The position numbers and the translations under genes were made by a program. Of a DNA stretch of 64,000 bases, positions 43,301-50,802 are shown piece after piece. Under the pieces are notes generated by a model, which was not told where the DNA came from, did no database searches, and saw nothing but the letters and a program-made list of their open reading frames with translations. This stretch comes from Streptomyces sp. F63 (GTDB lineage Bacteria; Actinomycetota; Actinomycetes; Streptomycetales; Streptomycetaceae). Location of the stretch: assembly GCF_018070345.1 (NCBI RefSeq), contig NZ_JAGPXX010000008.1, positions 124,001 to 188,000 of the forward strand, in the 5' to 3' direction. The stretch's first letter is position 1, and each line of letters starts with the position of its first letter.

Positions 43301-43978
43301 TCCGGCCGGCGGCGTTCCGTAGGGCTCGGCGGAGTCCTCGCCGGAGGGCGTTCCCGGGGCCCCGGCCCGGGCCGCTCGGCCGCTCGCCTCCCGCTGCGCC
43401 CCGGCAGGCCCGGCCGCCGCCGTCCCGGAGCTCGCGCCCGGGCTCACTCCGGCGGCCCCGGCCGGGCTCGCGCCGATGCTCTCGGCCGGGCCCCTACCGG
43501 AAGCCTCGCCCGCGGCCGCGGCGGAGCTCTCGGCCGAGGGCGCGCCGATGCTCTCGGCCGGGGCCGCGCCGGGGCCCTTCTCCGGGGGCGTTCCGAGGCT
43601 TGCCTCCCGGGCCGGACCGGGGCTCGCGTCACGCGCCGCGCCGGGGCCCTCGGCCGGAGCCGCGCCGGGGACGAGCCCCGCACCGGACGGCTCGGGCGTG
43701 CCGGGCCGGACCGGTGCTCCGGCCGGGGCCTCCAGTGCGTCGCGCGCGTCGCGCGCGGCCAGCGCCTCGGCCAGGCGGACGAGGGCCCGCAGGGCGAGAT
43801 CCGGGTCGGCGGTGGCGCCGAGGGCATCGAGGAGGAGCGGGTCGTGCCGCACACCGGCGAGTTCGGGTGCGTCGAGCAGCCGTTCGGCCGTGGCCGGGTC
43901 GGAGAACCCCGTCCGCAGCAACCGTCCGAACCTGCTGTTCCGCCGCCCCTGCTGCACGCTGCGCCACCCGTCCTTCAC
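40364..43978 (-). CDS. glnE: Bifunctional glutamine synthetase adenylyltransferase/deadenylase GlnE, with low-complexity insert
   Basis: A 1204-aa protein, about 200 residues longer than is usual in streptomycetes. GlnE adenylylates and deadenylylates glutamine synthetase according to nitrogen status. Two nucleotidyltransferase domains are clear: [21 protein letters not shown] with its helical domain ([23 protein letters not shown]) and [23 protein letters not shown] ([20 protein letters not shown]). The N-terminal [15 protein letters not shown] region is normal, but residues ~93-265 are Ala/Pro/Gly/Ser-rich low-complexity sequence with GPQA repeats not expected in the family. GTG 43978 is the start. 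Confidence 0.93.
   Translation of the reverse strand: [1204 protein letters not shown]
43210..43257. repeat. 48-bp perfect palindrome within glnE
   Basis: Bases 43210-43233 and 43234-43257 are exact reverse complements with no spacer, and short GGTCCGGCCTG repeats follow. It lies inside the low-complexity insert of glnE and can form a cruciform. Confidence 0.85.
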
Positions 43979-44113
43979 CCACGGCCCGCCCGCCGTGGCC
44001 GGCCCGGCGACCAGGGCCGGGCCCCTGGCCGGCCCGCCTGGTTGATCGCCCCGAGCCTATCCGCCCCCACCGCCGCCCGGTACGCCGACAGCCGGGCGGC
44101 CGCGGCACTAGTG

Positions 44114-44149
44114 CCGGCACCGGCACCGGCACCGGCACCGGCACCGGCA
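44114..44149. repeat. 6-bp microsatellite (CCGGCA)6
   Basis: Six head-to-tail copies of CCGGCA lie in the 245-bp gap between the glnE start and the PIN gene stop. Confidence 0.8.
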
Positions 44150-44223
44150 CGGAGAACGGCCGGACAACCGGAGAGCCGGAAGGCGAACCGGGGACAGCGG
44201 AGCCTGCGTTATGTCCCTCCGGT

Positions 44224-44802
44224 TCAGGTCCGCCCGAGACGCAGGCCGTGCCGCGCGCACCAGTTGGCGAAGTCGCTGCCCCGGCAGGGAAGTCTGGCCT
44301 CTTCCAGAACCAGCGCCTCGACAAAACTCTCGGCCGCGGCCACGGTCATCGCGCCCTCCCGGACCAGCAGGGCGAGAAGCCATAACGTCCCGTGGGCTTC
44401 GAGGCCGTGAGCCGCCGCGACGCGAAGGGCTTCTCTGTCGTCCGTGATGGCCACGCCGTGGCGTAACGCGGCGCAGGCGAACACACTGGCCTCCCCCTCG
44501 TGTCTGCCGTCGGACGCGCCGACTCTGCGCACCCATTCGGTGTACGCCCTCAGAGCATCCAGGGAGTCGAGAGGATCAGCACTCAGCCATTCGGCCTCGA
44601 GCGCCCTCCGCAGTGAACCGTGCAAGGGCAGACCGGCCCTCAGCTCGTCCAGGACCACATCGGTGGTCCAGCACTCGAATTCCTTGAGGTAGTCGCCCAG
44701 CAGATCGATATTGTCGGCACGCGCCGAGTGATTCAGCAGTGTCGCGTCCAGCACGAGGACGCGGGTGCGGCGTCCGTGCACGTCAGCCGTCCCCGTCGTC
44801 AT
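44224..44802 (-). CDS. PIN-domain-like protein (putative toxin)
   Basis: A 192-aa protein with the PIN nuclease layout: VLVLDATLLNHSARAD (first acidic residue), CWTTDVVLDELRAG, GEASVFACAALRHG and AITDDREALRVA (later acidic residues). These fit a metal-dependent RNase fold. ATG 44802 lies 20 bp inside the upstream HTH-ImmA gene, so the pair is coupled. An HTH-ImmA/IrrE gene followed by a PIN-like gene is a combination proposed as toxin-antitoxin in comparative studies. The toxic activity is inference. Confidence 0.7.
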   Translation of the reverse strand: MTTGTADVHGRRTRVLVLDATLLNHSARADNIDLLGDYLKEFECWTTDVVLDELRAGLPLHGSLRRALEAEWLSADPLDSLDALRAYTEWVRRVGASDGRHEGEASVFACAALRHGVAITDDREALRVAAAHGLEAHGTLWLLALLVREGAMTVAAAESFVEALVLEEARLPCRGSDFANWCARHGLRLGRT

Positions 44803-45874
44803 CGTCCGGGGGCAGATCGGCGAGAGACACCTGTCCGTGCATCATCTCCACCGCCCGGGCCCGCGTCACCATTCTCTGCCTGAGAGCGGCGAGCACGGCA
44901 TCGGCGTACGCGGGAGCGACCTTGACCGCGGACAGGTCGGGTTCCGGCACCCAGCCGAGAGCCTGCAGGAACTCCGCTCGGGTCGGCCTCCGGGCGGTCA
45001 GTTCGTTCCGGGAGTCCGAGTCGATCACCTCCGCCCGTTCGGCCTGGATGAGCGCCAGCGTCCAGGACACCCGGTACCGCGCCGCGAGGCCGATGAGCTG
45101 TTCCCGTTCCGGGCTGCCTGCGATCCAGCGGCTCTCGATCGCCGCTGTGGGGAGCAGGAGTTCGGCGGCGAACGCTTCGATGGCACGCTCCCGTTCATCC
45201 ACGGAGGCGTGGACCCCGAGGTCGTTCGAGTAGGCGTCTCCCATGATCAGGTGGCCCAACTCATGGGCGGCGGTGGCGCGGCGGCGCCCCGGATCACCCC
45301 GCTCACTGATGACGCACACCGCGATATCGCCGTCGACGAGAGAGGCACCGTCCCCGGGGATGGCCGCGACCAGCGGCCACTGCCCCGCCCGGGCGCAGAC
45401 CTCGGCCATGGAGCCCAGGGGTTCCCTGGCGTTGCCGAGCCGCTCACGCACCCATCGGGCTGCGGTGCGATAGGCGGAGTTGTCCGGTGCCTTGCCGGGA
45501 TAGCCCCACAACTCCCGTTCGGGCAGGACACCGAACCCTCTGAGCTGCCGGACGTCTCGGAGCCAGGAACTCAACTGGGCCTCCGTGCGAAAGGCGGACC
45601 TCGCCGCGTCGGATTCGTCCTCCTCGGCGAGCGGCTGCCGATGCGACAGGACGGCTACAGGCGCCGCCAGGAAGTGGTCGACCGGTAGTCCCAGGGCATC
45701 GGCCAGCTTCGTCAGTTCCAGAGCGCCGATCCTGCGAGTACCACTCTCGATCTTCGAGACGGCCGAACGCTCCAAACCCAGGCGCTCCGCCAACTGCGCC
45801 TGCGTGAGCTGGGCGGCCCTCCGAGCCTCTCCCACCCGGGCTCCTATGTCCTGCCAACGCGTCGATGACCCCAT
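44783..45874 (-). CDS. XRE-type HTH plus ImmA/IrrE metallopeptidase protein (putative antitoxin/regulator)
   Basis: A 363-aa protein. The XRE helix-turn-helix is in GARVGEARRAAQLTQAQLAERLGLERSAVSKIESGTRRI (~9-47); the zinc peptidase motif HELGH is in ATAAHELGHLIMGDAYSND, with a following acidic helix (RAIEAFAAELLLP). ATG 45874 was chosen. Such proteins (COG2856) cleave or sense repressors in mobile elements and stress responses. Here it precedes a PIN gene with which it overlaps. It lies just left of the genomic island boundary and is less GC-biased than the mal genes. Confidence 0.85.
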   Translation of the reverse strand: MGSSTRWQDIGARVGEARRAAQLTQAQLAERLGLERSAVSKIESGTRRIGALELTKLADALGLPVDHFLAAPVAVLSHRQPLAEEDESDAARSAFRTEAQLSSWLRDVRQLRGFGVLPERELWGYPGKAPDNSAYRTAARWVRERLGNAREPLGSMAEVCARAGQWPLVAAIPGDGASLVDGDIAVCVISERGDPGRRRATAAHELGHLIMGDAYSNDLGVHASVDERERAIEAFAAELLLPTAAIESRWIAGSPEREQLIGLAARYRVSWTLALIQAERAEVIDSDSRNELTARRPTRAEFLQALGWVPEPDLSAVKVAPAYADAVLAALRQRMVTRARAVEMMHGQVSLADLPPDDDDGDG

Positions 45875-45991
45875 GGTGCGATTTTGGCACACCGGCGCCG
45901 GAGCCGCTCCGCAAGCGGCATCAGGAACCTCCGGGTCGGGCCGCCCGGACAGTGGTCGGGTGACCGCCATACGCACTGCCGGACAAACAGC

Positions 45992-46026
45992 GATCGGGCC
46001 GACGGTCGCAGACCGTCGGCCCGATC
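45992..46026 (-). terminator. Copy of the glnA2 terminator at the left island edge
   Basis: A perfect 16-bp stem (45992-46007 with 46011-46026) with loop GCA. It is a diverged copy of the terminator after the intact glnA2 gene at 54004-54032, sharing the GGGCCGACGGTC core. Confidence 0.8.
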
Positions 46027-46061
46027 CGCCGGTTCAGCGGGAAACCCGCTCCGGCCTGCTG

Positions 46062-46149
46062 TTACAGCACCGGCAGCATCTTCCGCAATTCGAAGGCCGT
46101 GACCTCGCTGCGGTACTCCTCCCACTCCTGCTTCTTGTTGCGCAGGAAG
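46062..46149 (-). repeat. Duplicated 3' end of glnA2 (left attachment-site arm)
   Basis: These 88 bases match 54071-54158 in the intact glnA2 gene with one mismatch (46088 versus 54097); 46089-46149 is identical over 61 bp. It encodes the last 28 residues of GlnA2 plus its TAA stop, then the match stops abruptly. With the right copy it brackets an 8009-bp island, as expected for attL/attR after site-specific insertion. Confidence 0.85.
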
Positions 46150-46602
46150 TGACGCGACCCCGGAGCGACCTCGCGTGATCGACGTCCATGCAGCACTGAC
46201 AGGCGCCCGAGCCGTCATCGTTGGTCGTCATTGGTCGCCCTGGGCCGCCCTTCGACGGCCCACAGACGGCCCAGCCTGCCGATGGCTGGGCCGGACCCCC
46301 TATCCGCTGTGTCCACAGGCCTCACCTGCAACGAGCTCGTGCCGCGTGCCGGCGGCCTGGTCGAGCGTGTGCGCCCGCCCCAATCATGGCCCGCCAGGAC
46401 GGAGGGGGCCGGGTGTTCTGCCGAGTGTGCGTCTGAGGCGCCCTCTCCGTGCTGACCGTTCGTATCGATGCCGCAGCCATGCCTGCGAACCGTGCGCGGC
46501 TTCGTCAAACGCCAGACCGGGCCAGGCAACCAACTCAATGCACAAAACACCTTCCGGACAGAGACGCATGGGATAACATCCACGCAGGCAGCATAGGATG
46601 AG

Positions 46603-47979
46603 ATGGGGGCAACAGTGCGCTGGATCTCCGAGGTAAAGATCAGCGGCTTGTTCGGTTACGTTGATCACGACGTAGAGTTCACCAAAGAATCCCCTATCAC
46701 CATCATTTCAGGCCCCAACGGAATCGGCAAAACGCATTTTCTGCGGCTACTTCACGCGCTCATTTCGCTCGATCTCGATACTCTTGCCTCAGTCGAGTTT
46801 GCGGCCATTGAAGTTCGCTTCACCGACAAGTTTACACTCAGAGCCTCGCCGCATTACAAAGAAGGCGAGGTGACAGGATTTCATCTGTCCGTCAAGAGGC
46901 CACTGGCGCGTAAGTTTCAGGATATCATTATTCCCTATTCGGGTCGCACCGAGGGAACAGAGGGGCCAGAATGGGCCGTGAGACTCCCCGACGGCAACTG
47001 GTTCGATACCCGCATGGACCGACTCATGTCACGCGATGTGGCACGACGTTGGGGCTTGAAAACAAAACCCTCCCCTCAAGCTTTGGTTCGTACCAACGCG
47101 TCAATGGTGGAGGTTTACGAGGATGCACGATCAATCCTTGTCGACACTCAGCGCCTTGATGCAGTCCCGATCTATCCAGGTAAAAACCACCGCCCAGCGA
47201 CAGCCAACACTTCCGGTACCACCGTTACTCGAATCCGGCTCTATATCGACCAGGTCGCGGCGCAACTGGAAGAAGCCCGCCGCCGTTCCCTCAACGAGTC
47301 TTTGGATGCCGATCAATCGTTCGCCGCTCGTGTCCTGCAGAAGGCCCGGACAACGATTAATGAGAAAGACCTAAAGGAGAGATACCAGAGAATCGCCGAC
47401 CAGCATGCTGAACTACATGCAAGCGGTTTGAGTGTCCGTCCCGTTGATGTTCGCTTCCCTGAAGAGAAAACCACACCCACAGAGCGAAGGATCCTCAACG
47501 TCTTTCTAGATGACTGGGAGCGCAAGCTCCAGCCCCTGCTACCCATCCATGAGAAGCTGAAATCCTTGCGCCGGATCGTTGAGACCAAGTTCATTGGCAA
47601 GGAGATGTTCCTGAGCCCTAGGGGGCAAATCAGGTTTCGCTCCAAAATCAACGGCCGCCCCGTTGCAGTTCACGCCCTATCCTCTGGCGAACAACACCTC
47701 CTTGCGGTCTTTAGTATGCTGCTATTCTCCGCCCGTAGCGGATCTCTCGTTTTGATTGACGAGCCCGAGATCTCAATGCACGCCGCATGGAAGCATTCAT
47801 TCTTGGACGACATTAGCGAAGTTGCTAGGTTGGCGCGTCTTCAGATCGCCCTCGCTACTCACTCAAGCGCGATCATTAACGGCAATTGGGACCTAGTCCG
47901 AGAAATTGCAGCTCCCAGCCTTCCCGATGCGAAGCTGGCTGAAGTAGACGCCGATGAGGACTTGGATAGCGAGGTTTAG
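46603..47979 (+). CDS. ariA: AAA ATPase, AriA-like component of a PARIS-type defence system
   Basis: A 458-aa ATPase of the OLD/RecF-like AAA_15/AAA_21 group. N-terminal VKISGLFGYVDHDVEF precedes Walker A SGPNGIGKTHFLRLLH; near the end come signature VHALSSGEQHLLAVFSMLLFS, Walker B GSLVLIDEPEISMHAAWKH and the LATHSSAIING switch. The central part is helical/coiled. ATG 46603 is used; GTG 46615, with GGGGG before it, is a serious alternative. It lies 1 bp before a DUF4435 gene, the two-gene layout of PARIS, in which AriA is the sensor ATPase and releases the AriB effector. Codon use is much less GC-biased than the flanks, indicating recent transfer. Confidence 0.7.
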   Translation: MGATVRWISEVKISGLFGYVDHDVEFTKESPITIISGPNGIGKTHFLRLLHALISLDLDTLASVEFAAIEVRFTDKFTLRASPHYKEGEVTGFHLSVKRPLARKFQDIIIPYSGRTEGTEGPEWAVRLPDGNWFDTRMDRLMSRDVARRWGLKTKPSPQALVRTNASMVEVYEDARSILVDTQRLDAVPIYPGKNHRPATANTSGTTVTRIRLYIDQVAAQLEEARRRSLNESLDADQSFAARVLQKARTTINEKDLKERYQRIADQHAELHASGLSVRPVDVRFPEEKTTPTERRILNVFLDDWERKLQPLLPIHEKLKSLRRIVETKFIGKEMFLSPRGQIRFRSKINGRPVAVHALSSGEQHLLAVFSMLLFSARSGSLVLIDEPEISMHAAWKHSFLDDISEVARLARLQIALATHSSAIINGNWDLVREIAAPSLPDAKLAEVDADEDLDSEV

Positions 47980-47980
47980 T

Positions 47981-48877
47981 GTGGCCGCTTCTCCTTCGCT
48001 GAGAGAACTCGATCGACTGGAAGATCGGATTCGACTGCATCGGCAGCGCGACAAGCGCCCCGTGATAATCGTAGAAGGGCCGAGCGATGCTCGGATTCTT
48101 CAACGAGCATTCCAAGAAAAAGACATAGCCTATTTCCCCGCAAGCACTCGCAGTTTGGCTCTAGAAGCGGCCGAGAAGTTGGAGGCATGGGCACAGGAGA
48201 ACTTTGCTTGTGTGGTTGATCGAGACTTCGATGATGCCGTCGAGCATGCCGAGCAAAGACTTCGAACAGTCCATCCATACGAGAACGCCGACATGGAGGC
48301 CATGTTGGCCCTTTCAAGGGCCGGCCTTGATCTGCTGCTCGAAGTCGGGAGTTGCGACAAGATCGAGAAGCTTGGCGGAGCACAGAAGGTCTCCTCTCAG
48401 CTGATGGGAATCTTGGAACCGGTAACCCGCCTACGCCGAGCAAACGCAGAGAATAGTTGGGGGTTGGCTTTTGATGCCGTCGACTTGTCCAGCAAAATCG
48501 ACAAGAAGACGATGACGCTCAAAGTTCGATCCTTCTGCAATGCCCTACTCGACAATTCGCGAAACACGCCCGAGTTGTCGACATGTGGCTGGCCGGAGTT
48601 GCCCTCTTTGTCGACACTCATGGACCACGCGGAAGGTCGGCAACATGTGACGCGCGAACCAGTGTGCCCGAGAGGATCGAAGCCATATTTCCGCGGGCGG
48701 GACTTCCTGCTCGTTCTAGGAGTGGCGCTGTGCGGCTACTGCGGAACTAAACGAGCTCAGAGTGTCACGCAGGATATTCTTGAAGGAGCCCTACGCCTCG
48801 CTGGAGCGCATGAGCTCGGCCTCAGCCAATGGGGGCTTGACCTACTTCGCCTCATAGGTGCAATCTGCAACGATTAA
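47981..48877 (+). CDS. ariB: DUF4435 (TOPRIM-like) effector, AriB-like component of PARIS
   Basis: A 298-aa protein starting GTG 47981, one base after the ATPase stop; ATG 47954 is an alternative overlapping start. TOPRIM-like features: PVIIVEGPSDARILQRAF (conserved Glu and Asp), FACVVDRDFDDAVEHAEQ (acidic DxD cluster) and HPYENADMEAMLALSRAG, as in DUF4435 proteins. In PARIS, AriB is released when a phage trigger is sensed and acts as a toxic nuclease. Same low-GC codon use as ariA. What triggers it here is unknown; a DUF4435 partner in some other OLD-like system is the main alternative. Confidence 0.7.
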   Translation: MAASPSLRELDRLEDRIRLHRQRDKRPVIIVEGPSDARILQRAFQEKDIAYFPASTRSLALEAAEKLEAWAQENFACVVDRDFDDAVEHAEQRLRTVHPYENADMEAMLALSRAGLDLLLEVGSCDKIEKLGGAQKVSSQLMGILEPVTRLRRANAENSWGLAFDAVDLSSKIDKKTMTLKVRSFCNALLDNSRNTPELSTCGWPELPSLSTLMDHAEGRQHVTREPVCPRGSKPYFRGRDFLLVLGVALCGYCGTKRAQSVTQDILEGALRLAGAHELGLSQWGLDLLRLIGAICND

Positions 48878-48948
48878 GCTGAATTCAGCAGATAGAGAGC
48901 CAGATGCTTGTCTCGGCACTCCCCATTTCGGGCAGCCGATTCCTGGCG

Positions 48949-49608
48949 TCAGGTTGCGGCCTCCGGAACCAGACGGCTCGTGAAGCCGTCGGCAACGAGG
49001 TGGCCATACGCTGTCTCAACGTCCGCCGGGACCTCCTGCTGGATCATGAACCCATGGTTCGGATAGATCATGAGTCGCTGCTGCGCTCCGACCAGCATGT
49101 CAATGACCAGGCGTTCGTCGCCGATTGAGGCGATGTACTCCGCGAAGCTCATCGACGCGGAAGCGCAGATCCACTTCACATCGGGCCACAGCTTCCGCGC
49201 CGTTGCGTACGCTCGCCGCTCCTCGTACGGCTTGCAGACGAGCAGGACAGACGACACTGCAATGCCCCGGTCAGCGAGCAGCGCACGCGAGAACGTGATG
49301 TTCTCACCGGTGTTCCGGGCGTTCGGTTCGACAAGGATGGCGTCCGCCGGCACTCCGAGTTCCAGGGCCCGCTCCCGGTAGTGCTCTGCTTCGCCGCGCG
49401 GCATCCGGTCACGGGTGGTTCGGCTGGTCGCTCCCGTGAAGACGATCAGGGGAGCCATGCCGTCCCGGTACAGGGCCACCGTGGTGTCGGCGACCCCGAG
49501 GTCATGGCTCCCCAGGCCGATGGCGACCGAACACGGGCGTACCTCGTGGCCCATCTGCTGGAAGTCCCAGAGTCGTCGCGCATCCGCCCATGACTGCTGC
49601 GAGATCAC
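48949..49608 (-). CDS. YdcF/DUF218-family protein
   Basis: A 219-aa protein starting GTG 49608, inside the GntR stop (GTGA). VAIGLGSHDLGVADTTVALYRDGMAPLIVFTGATSRTTRDRMPRGEAEHY is the DUF218 Rossmann-like core with conserved GxxRTTR-type residues, followed by EPNARNTGENITFSRALL and SVLLVCKPYEERRAYATARKLWPDV. No signal peptide or transmembrane helix. YdcF proteins bind nucleotide cofactors but no reaction is known. Its coupling to a GntR regulator in the island suggests it is controlled by it. Confidence 0.8.
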   Translation of the reverse strand: MISQQSWADARRLWDFQQMGHEVRPCSVAIGLGSHDLGVADTTVALYRDGMAPLIVFTGATSRTTRDRMPRGEAEHYRERALELGVPADAILVEPNARNTGENITFSRALLADRGIAVSSVLLVCKPYEERRAYATARKLWPDVKWICASASMSFAEYIASIGDERLVIDMLVGAQQRLMIYPNHGFMIQQEVPADVETAYGHLVADGFTSRLVPEAAT

Positions 49609-50399
49609 CTCGCGTCTCCATCTTCCGTTGCCGAGTCGGGCACCTTGAAGTCGTACGTCCAGGAGAAGCGCGCGGCCGCGTGCACGCCCAGCGCGAATTC
49701 GACGACCGTGCCGTCGGCCGTGAACGTCGTTCGGTGCAGCTCTACGACCCACTCACCGGGGGCGAGCTGCAGGAGCTGCACTTCGTCAGTGGTGGGCACT
49801 CGGGCGAACAGCGTCTCTCGCATGTGGTCGATCTCGTACCCCGCGTCGTACAGCACGCGGAACCCGCCGCCCCTGCCGGCCGGGCCCGGAGTCGGGTCGA
49901 CAATGCGCGTCCCCTCGACGTGCTCCGGGCGGTAGTAGCTGGTCAGAGTGTGCGTGGGCTGCGCTCCTTCTTTGACCAGGCGCGCGCGAGCGTAGACGTC
50001 GGCTCCCTCGGGCAGGCCGTGCGCTGCCGCGACTACCGGTGGCGCAGGGACCTTGCTGACCGTCTGCGTCTGCTCGTTACGCCGGTATGCGCGGCCGGAC
50101 GCCACCCGGTCCGCGATGAAGGCGACTTCGTCGCCGTCCCTCCACTTGGCTTTGTCGTACCGCTCGATTCCGAGCCGCTTGAGCGGTGGCTGGTCACGTA
50201 CGACTGTGCCGTGGCCACGGGATGACGTAACCAGCCCCTCGGCTTCCAGCGCCTTGTAGGCCGCATGGACAGTGGACTTGGAGCCTTCGCCGGCCTCCAC
50301 CAAGTCCCTGATCTGCGGCAACTGCTCACCAGGCGCGTATGCGCCAGACCGGATCTCCTTTGCGATCCGGTCCGCGAGCTCCCGCCACTTCGGTGCCAT
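49605..50399 (-). CDS. GntR-family transcriptional regulator (HutC/UTRA type)
   Basis: A 264-aa regulator with ATG 50399 and GGGAGG upstream. The N-terminal winged helix is WRELADRIAKEIRSGAYAPGEQLPQIRDLVEAGEGSKSTVHAAYKALEAEGLVTSSRGHGTVV; the C-terminal UTRA-like ligand domain includes YARARLVKEGAQPTHTLTSYYRPE and ETLFARVPTTDEVQLLQLAPGEWVVELHRTTFTADG. Three near-identical palindromes lie 30-110 bp upstream, consistent with autoregulation. Operon with the YdcF-like gene. Confidence 0.9.
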   Translation of the reverse strand: MAPKWRELADRIAKEIRSGAYAPGEQLPQIRDLVEAGEGSKSTVHAAYKALEAEGLVTSSRGHGTVVRDQPPLKRLGIERYDKAKWRDGDEVAFIADRVASGRAYRRNEQTQTVSKVPAPPVVAAAHGLPEGADVYARARLVKEGAQPTHTLTSYYRPEHVEGTRIVDPTPGPAGRGGGFRVLYDAGYEIDHMRETLFARVPTTDEVQLLQLAPGEWVVELHRTTFTADGTVVEFALGVHAAARFSWTYDFKVPDSATEDGDAR

Positions 50400-50431
50400 C
50401 AGAACCTCCCGTCGACTTCGACCAGTGGAAC

Positions 50432-50506
50432 ACAGTCCCAGGACTGTTGACAGTCCTAGGACTGTGCGCCATCGTCTTCTCAAGCGCTTCGCAGTCCCAG
50501 GACTGT
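50432..50506. promoter_or_regulatory. Triple palindromic operator (ACAGTCC-N2-GGACTGT) upstream of gntR
   Basis: Three copies: 50432-50447 (ACAGTCC-CA-GGACTGT), 50450-50465 (ACAGTCC-TA-GGACTGT) and 50492-50506 (CAGTCC-CA-GGACTGT). The first two are centred 18 bp apart. On the plus strand TTGACA (50447-50452), a 17-bp spacer and CATCGT (50470-50475) form a promoter-like pair threaded through them, pointing towards tgmA. The GntR protein is the likely ligand. Confidence 0.7.
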
Positions 50507-50802
50507 ATGGCGTTGCGGCCTTCTCTGGGCTGCGCACATGCTCGGGGGGGGACGGGAACGCTGCAATCCGGCTCAAGGCCAGGTGGAACAGGGCTTCGGC
50601 CCGTACTGGCGAGGTGGCCCGATGACCGCGGGCAACGGCCAGAGAGTAGGGACGCGATCTCCCTTGCAGGGCTTTGCCCCTGGTGATTTCGGCTGAGAGG
50701 AACTCCGGTGTACCGACTACATCGGTGCGCACCGCCGTGCTGGTCCGGCCGGCGGCGCCCGTACGACATTCCCAGTCCGCCCTCAGCCCGACATCGCAGC
50801 GC
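50507..50802. other. Intergenic DNA between the gntR operator and the IS remnant
   Basis: About 300 bp with no recognisable gene. It may be the original leader of the tgm operon, now separated from it by the IS-like element; this is inference. Confidence 0.35.

Larger units (their letters stand above)
45875..46602. other. Left edge of the genomic island; mostly non-coding
   Basis: Between the HTH-ImmA gene and the ATPase gene there is no convincing gene. It contains the duplicated glnA2 3' end and terminator (45992-46149) and about 450 bp of island sequence with short unmatched frames. Confidence 0.6.

Noticed and set aside
40094..44410. Long open frames on the plus strand across glnE
   Set aside because: They are antisense shadows; the minus-strand GlnE frame has clear nucleotidyltransferase motifs.
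45992..46149. A second, short functional glutamine synthetase gene
   Set aside because: Only the last 28 codons are present with no start or upstream coding sequence; it is an attachment-site copy.
46215..46583. A 122-codon minus-strand frame in the left part of the island
   Set aside because: No ribosome site, no recognised motif, and codon use not typical of either the island ATPase or the chromosome.
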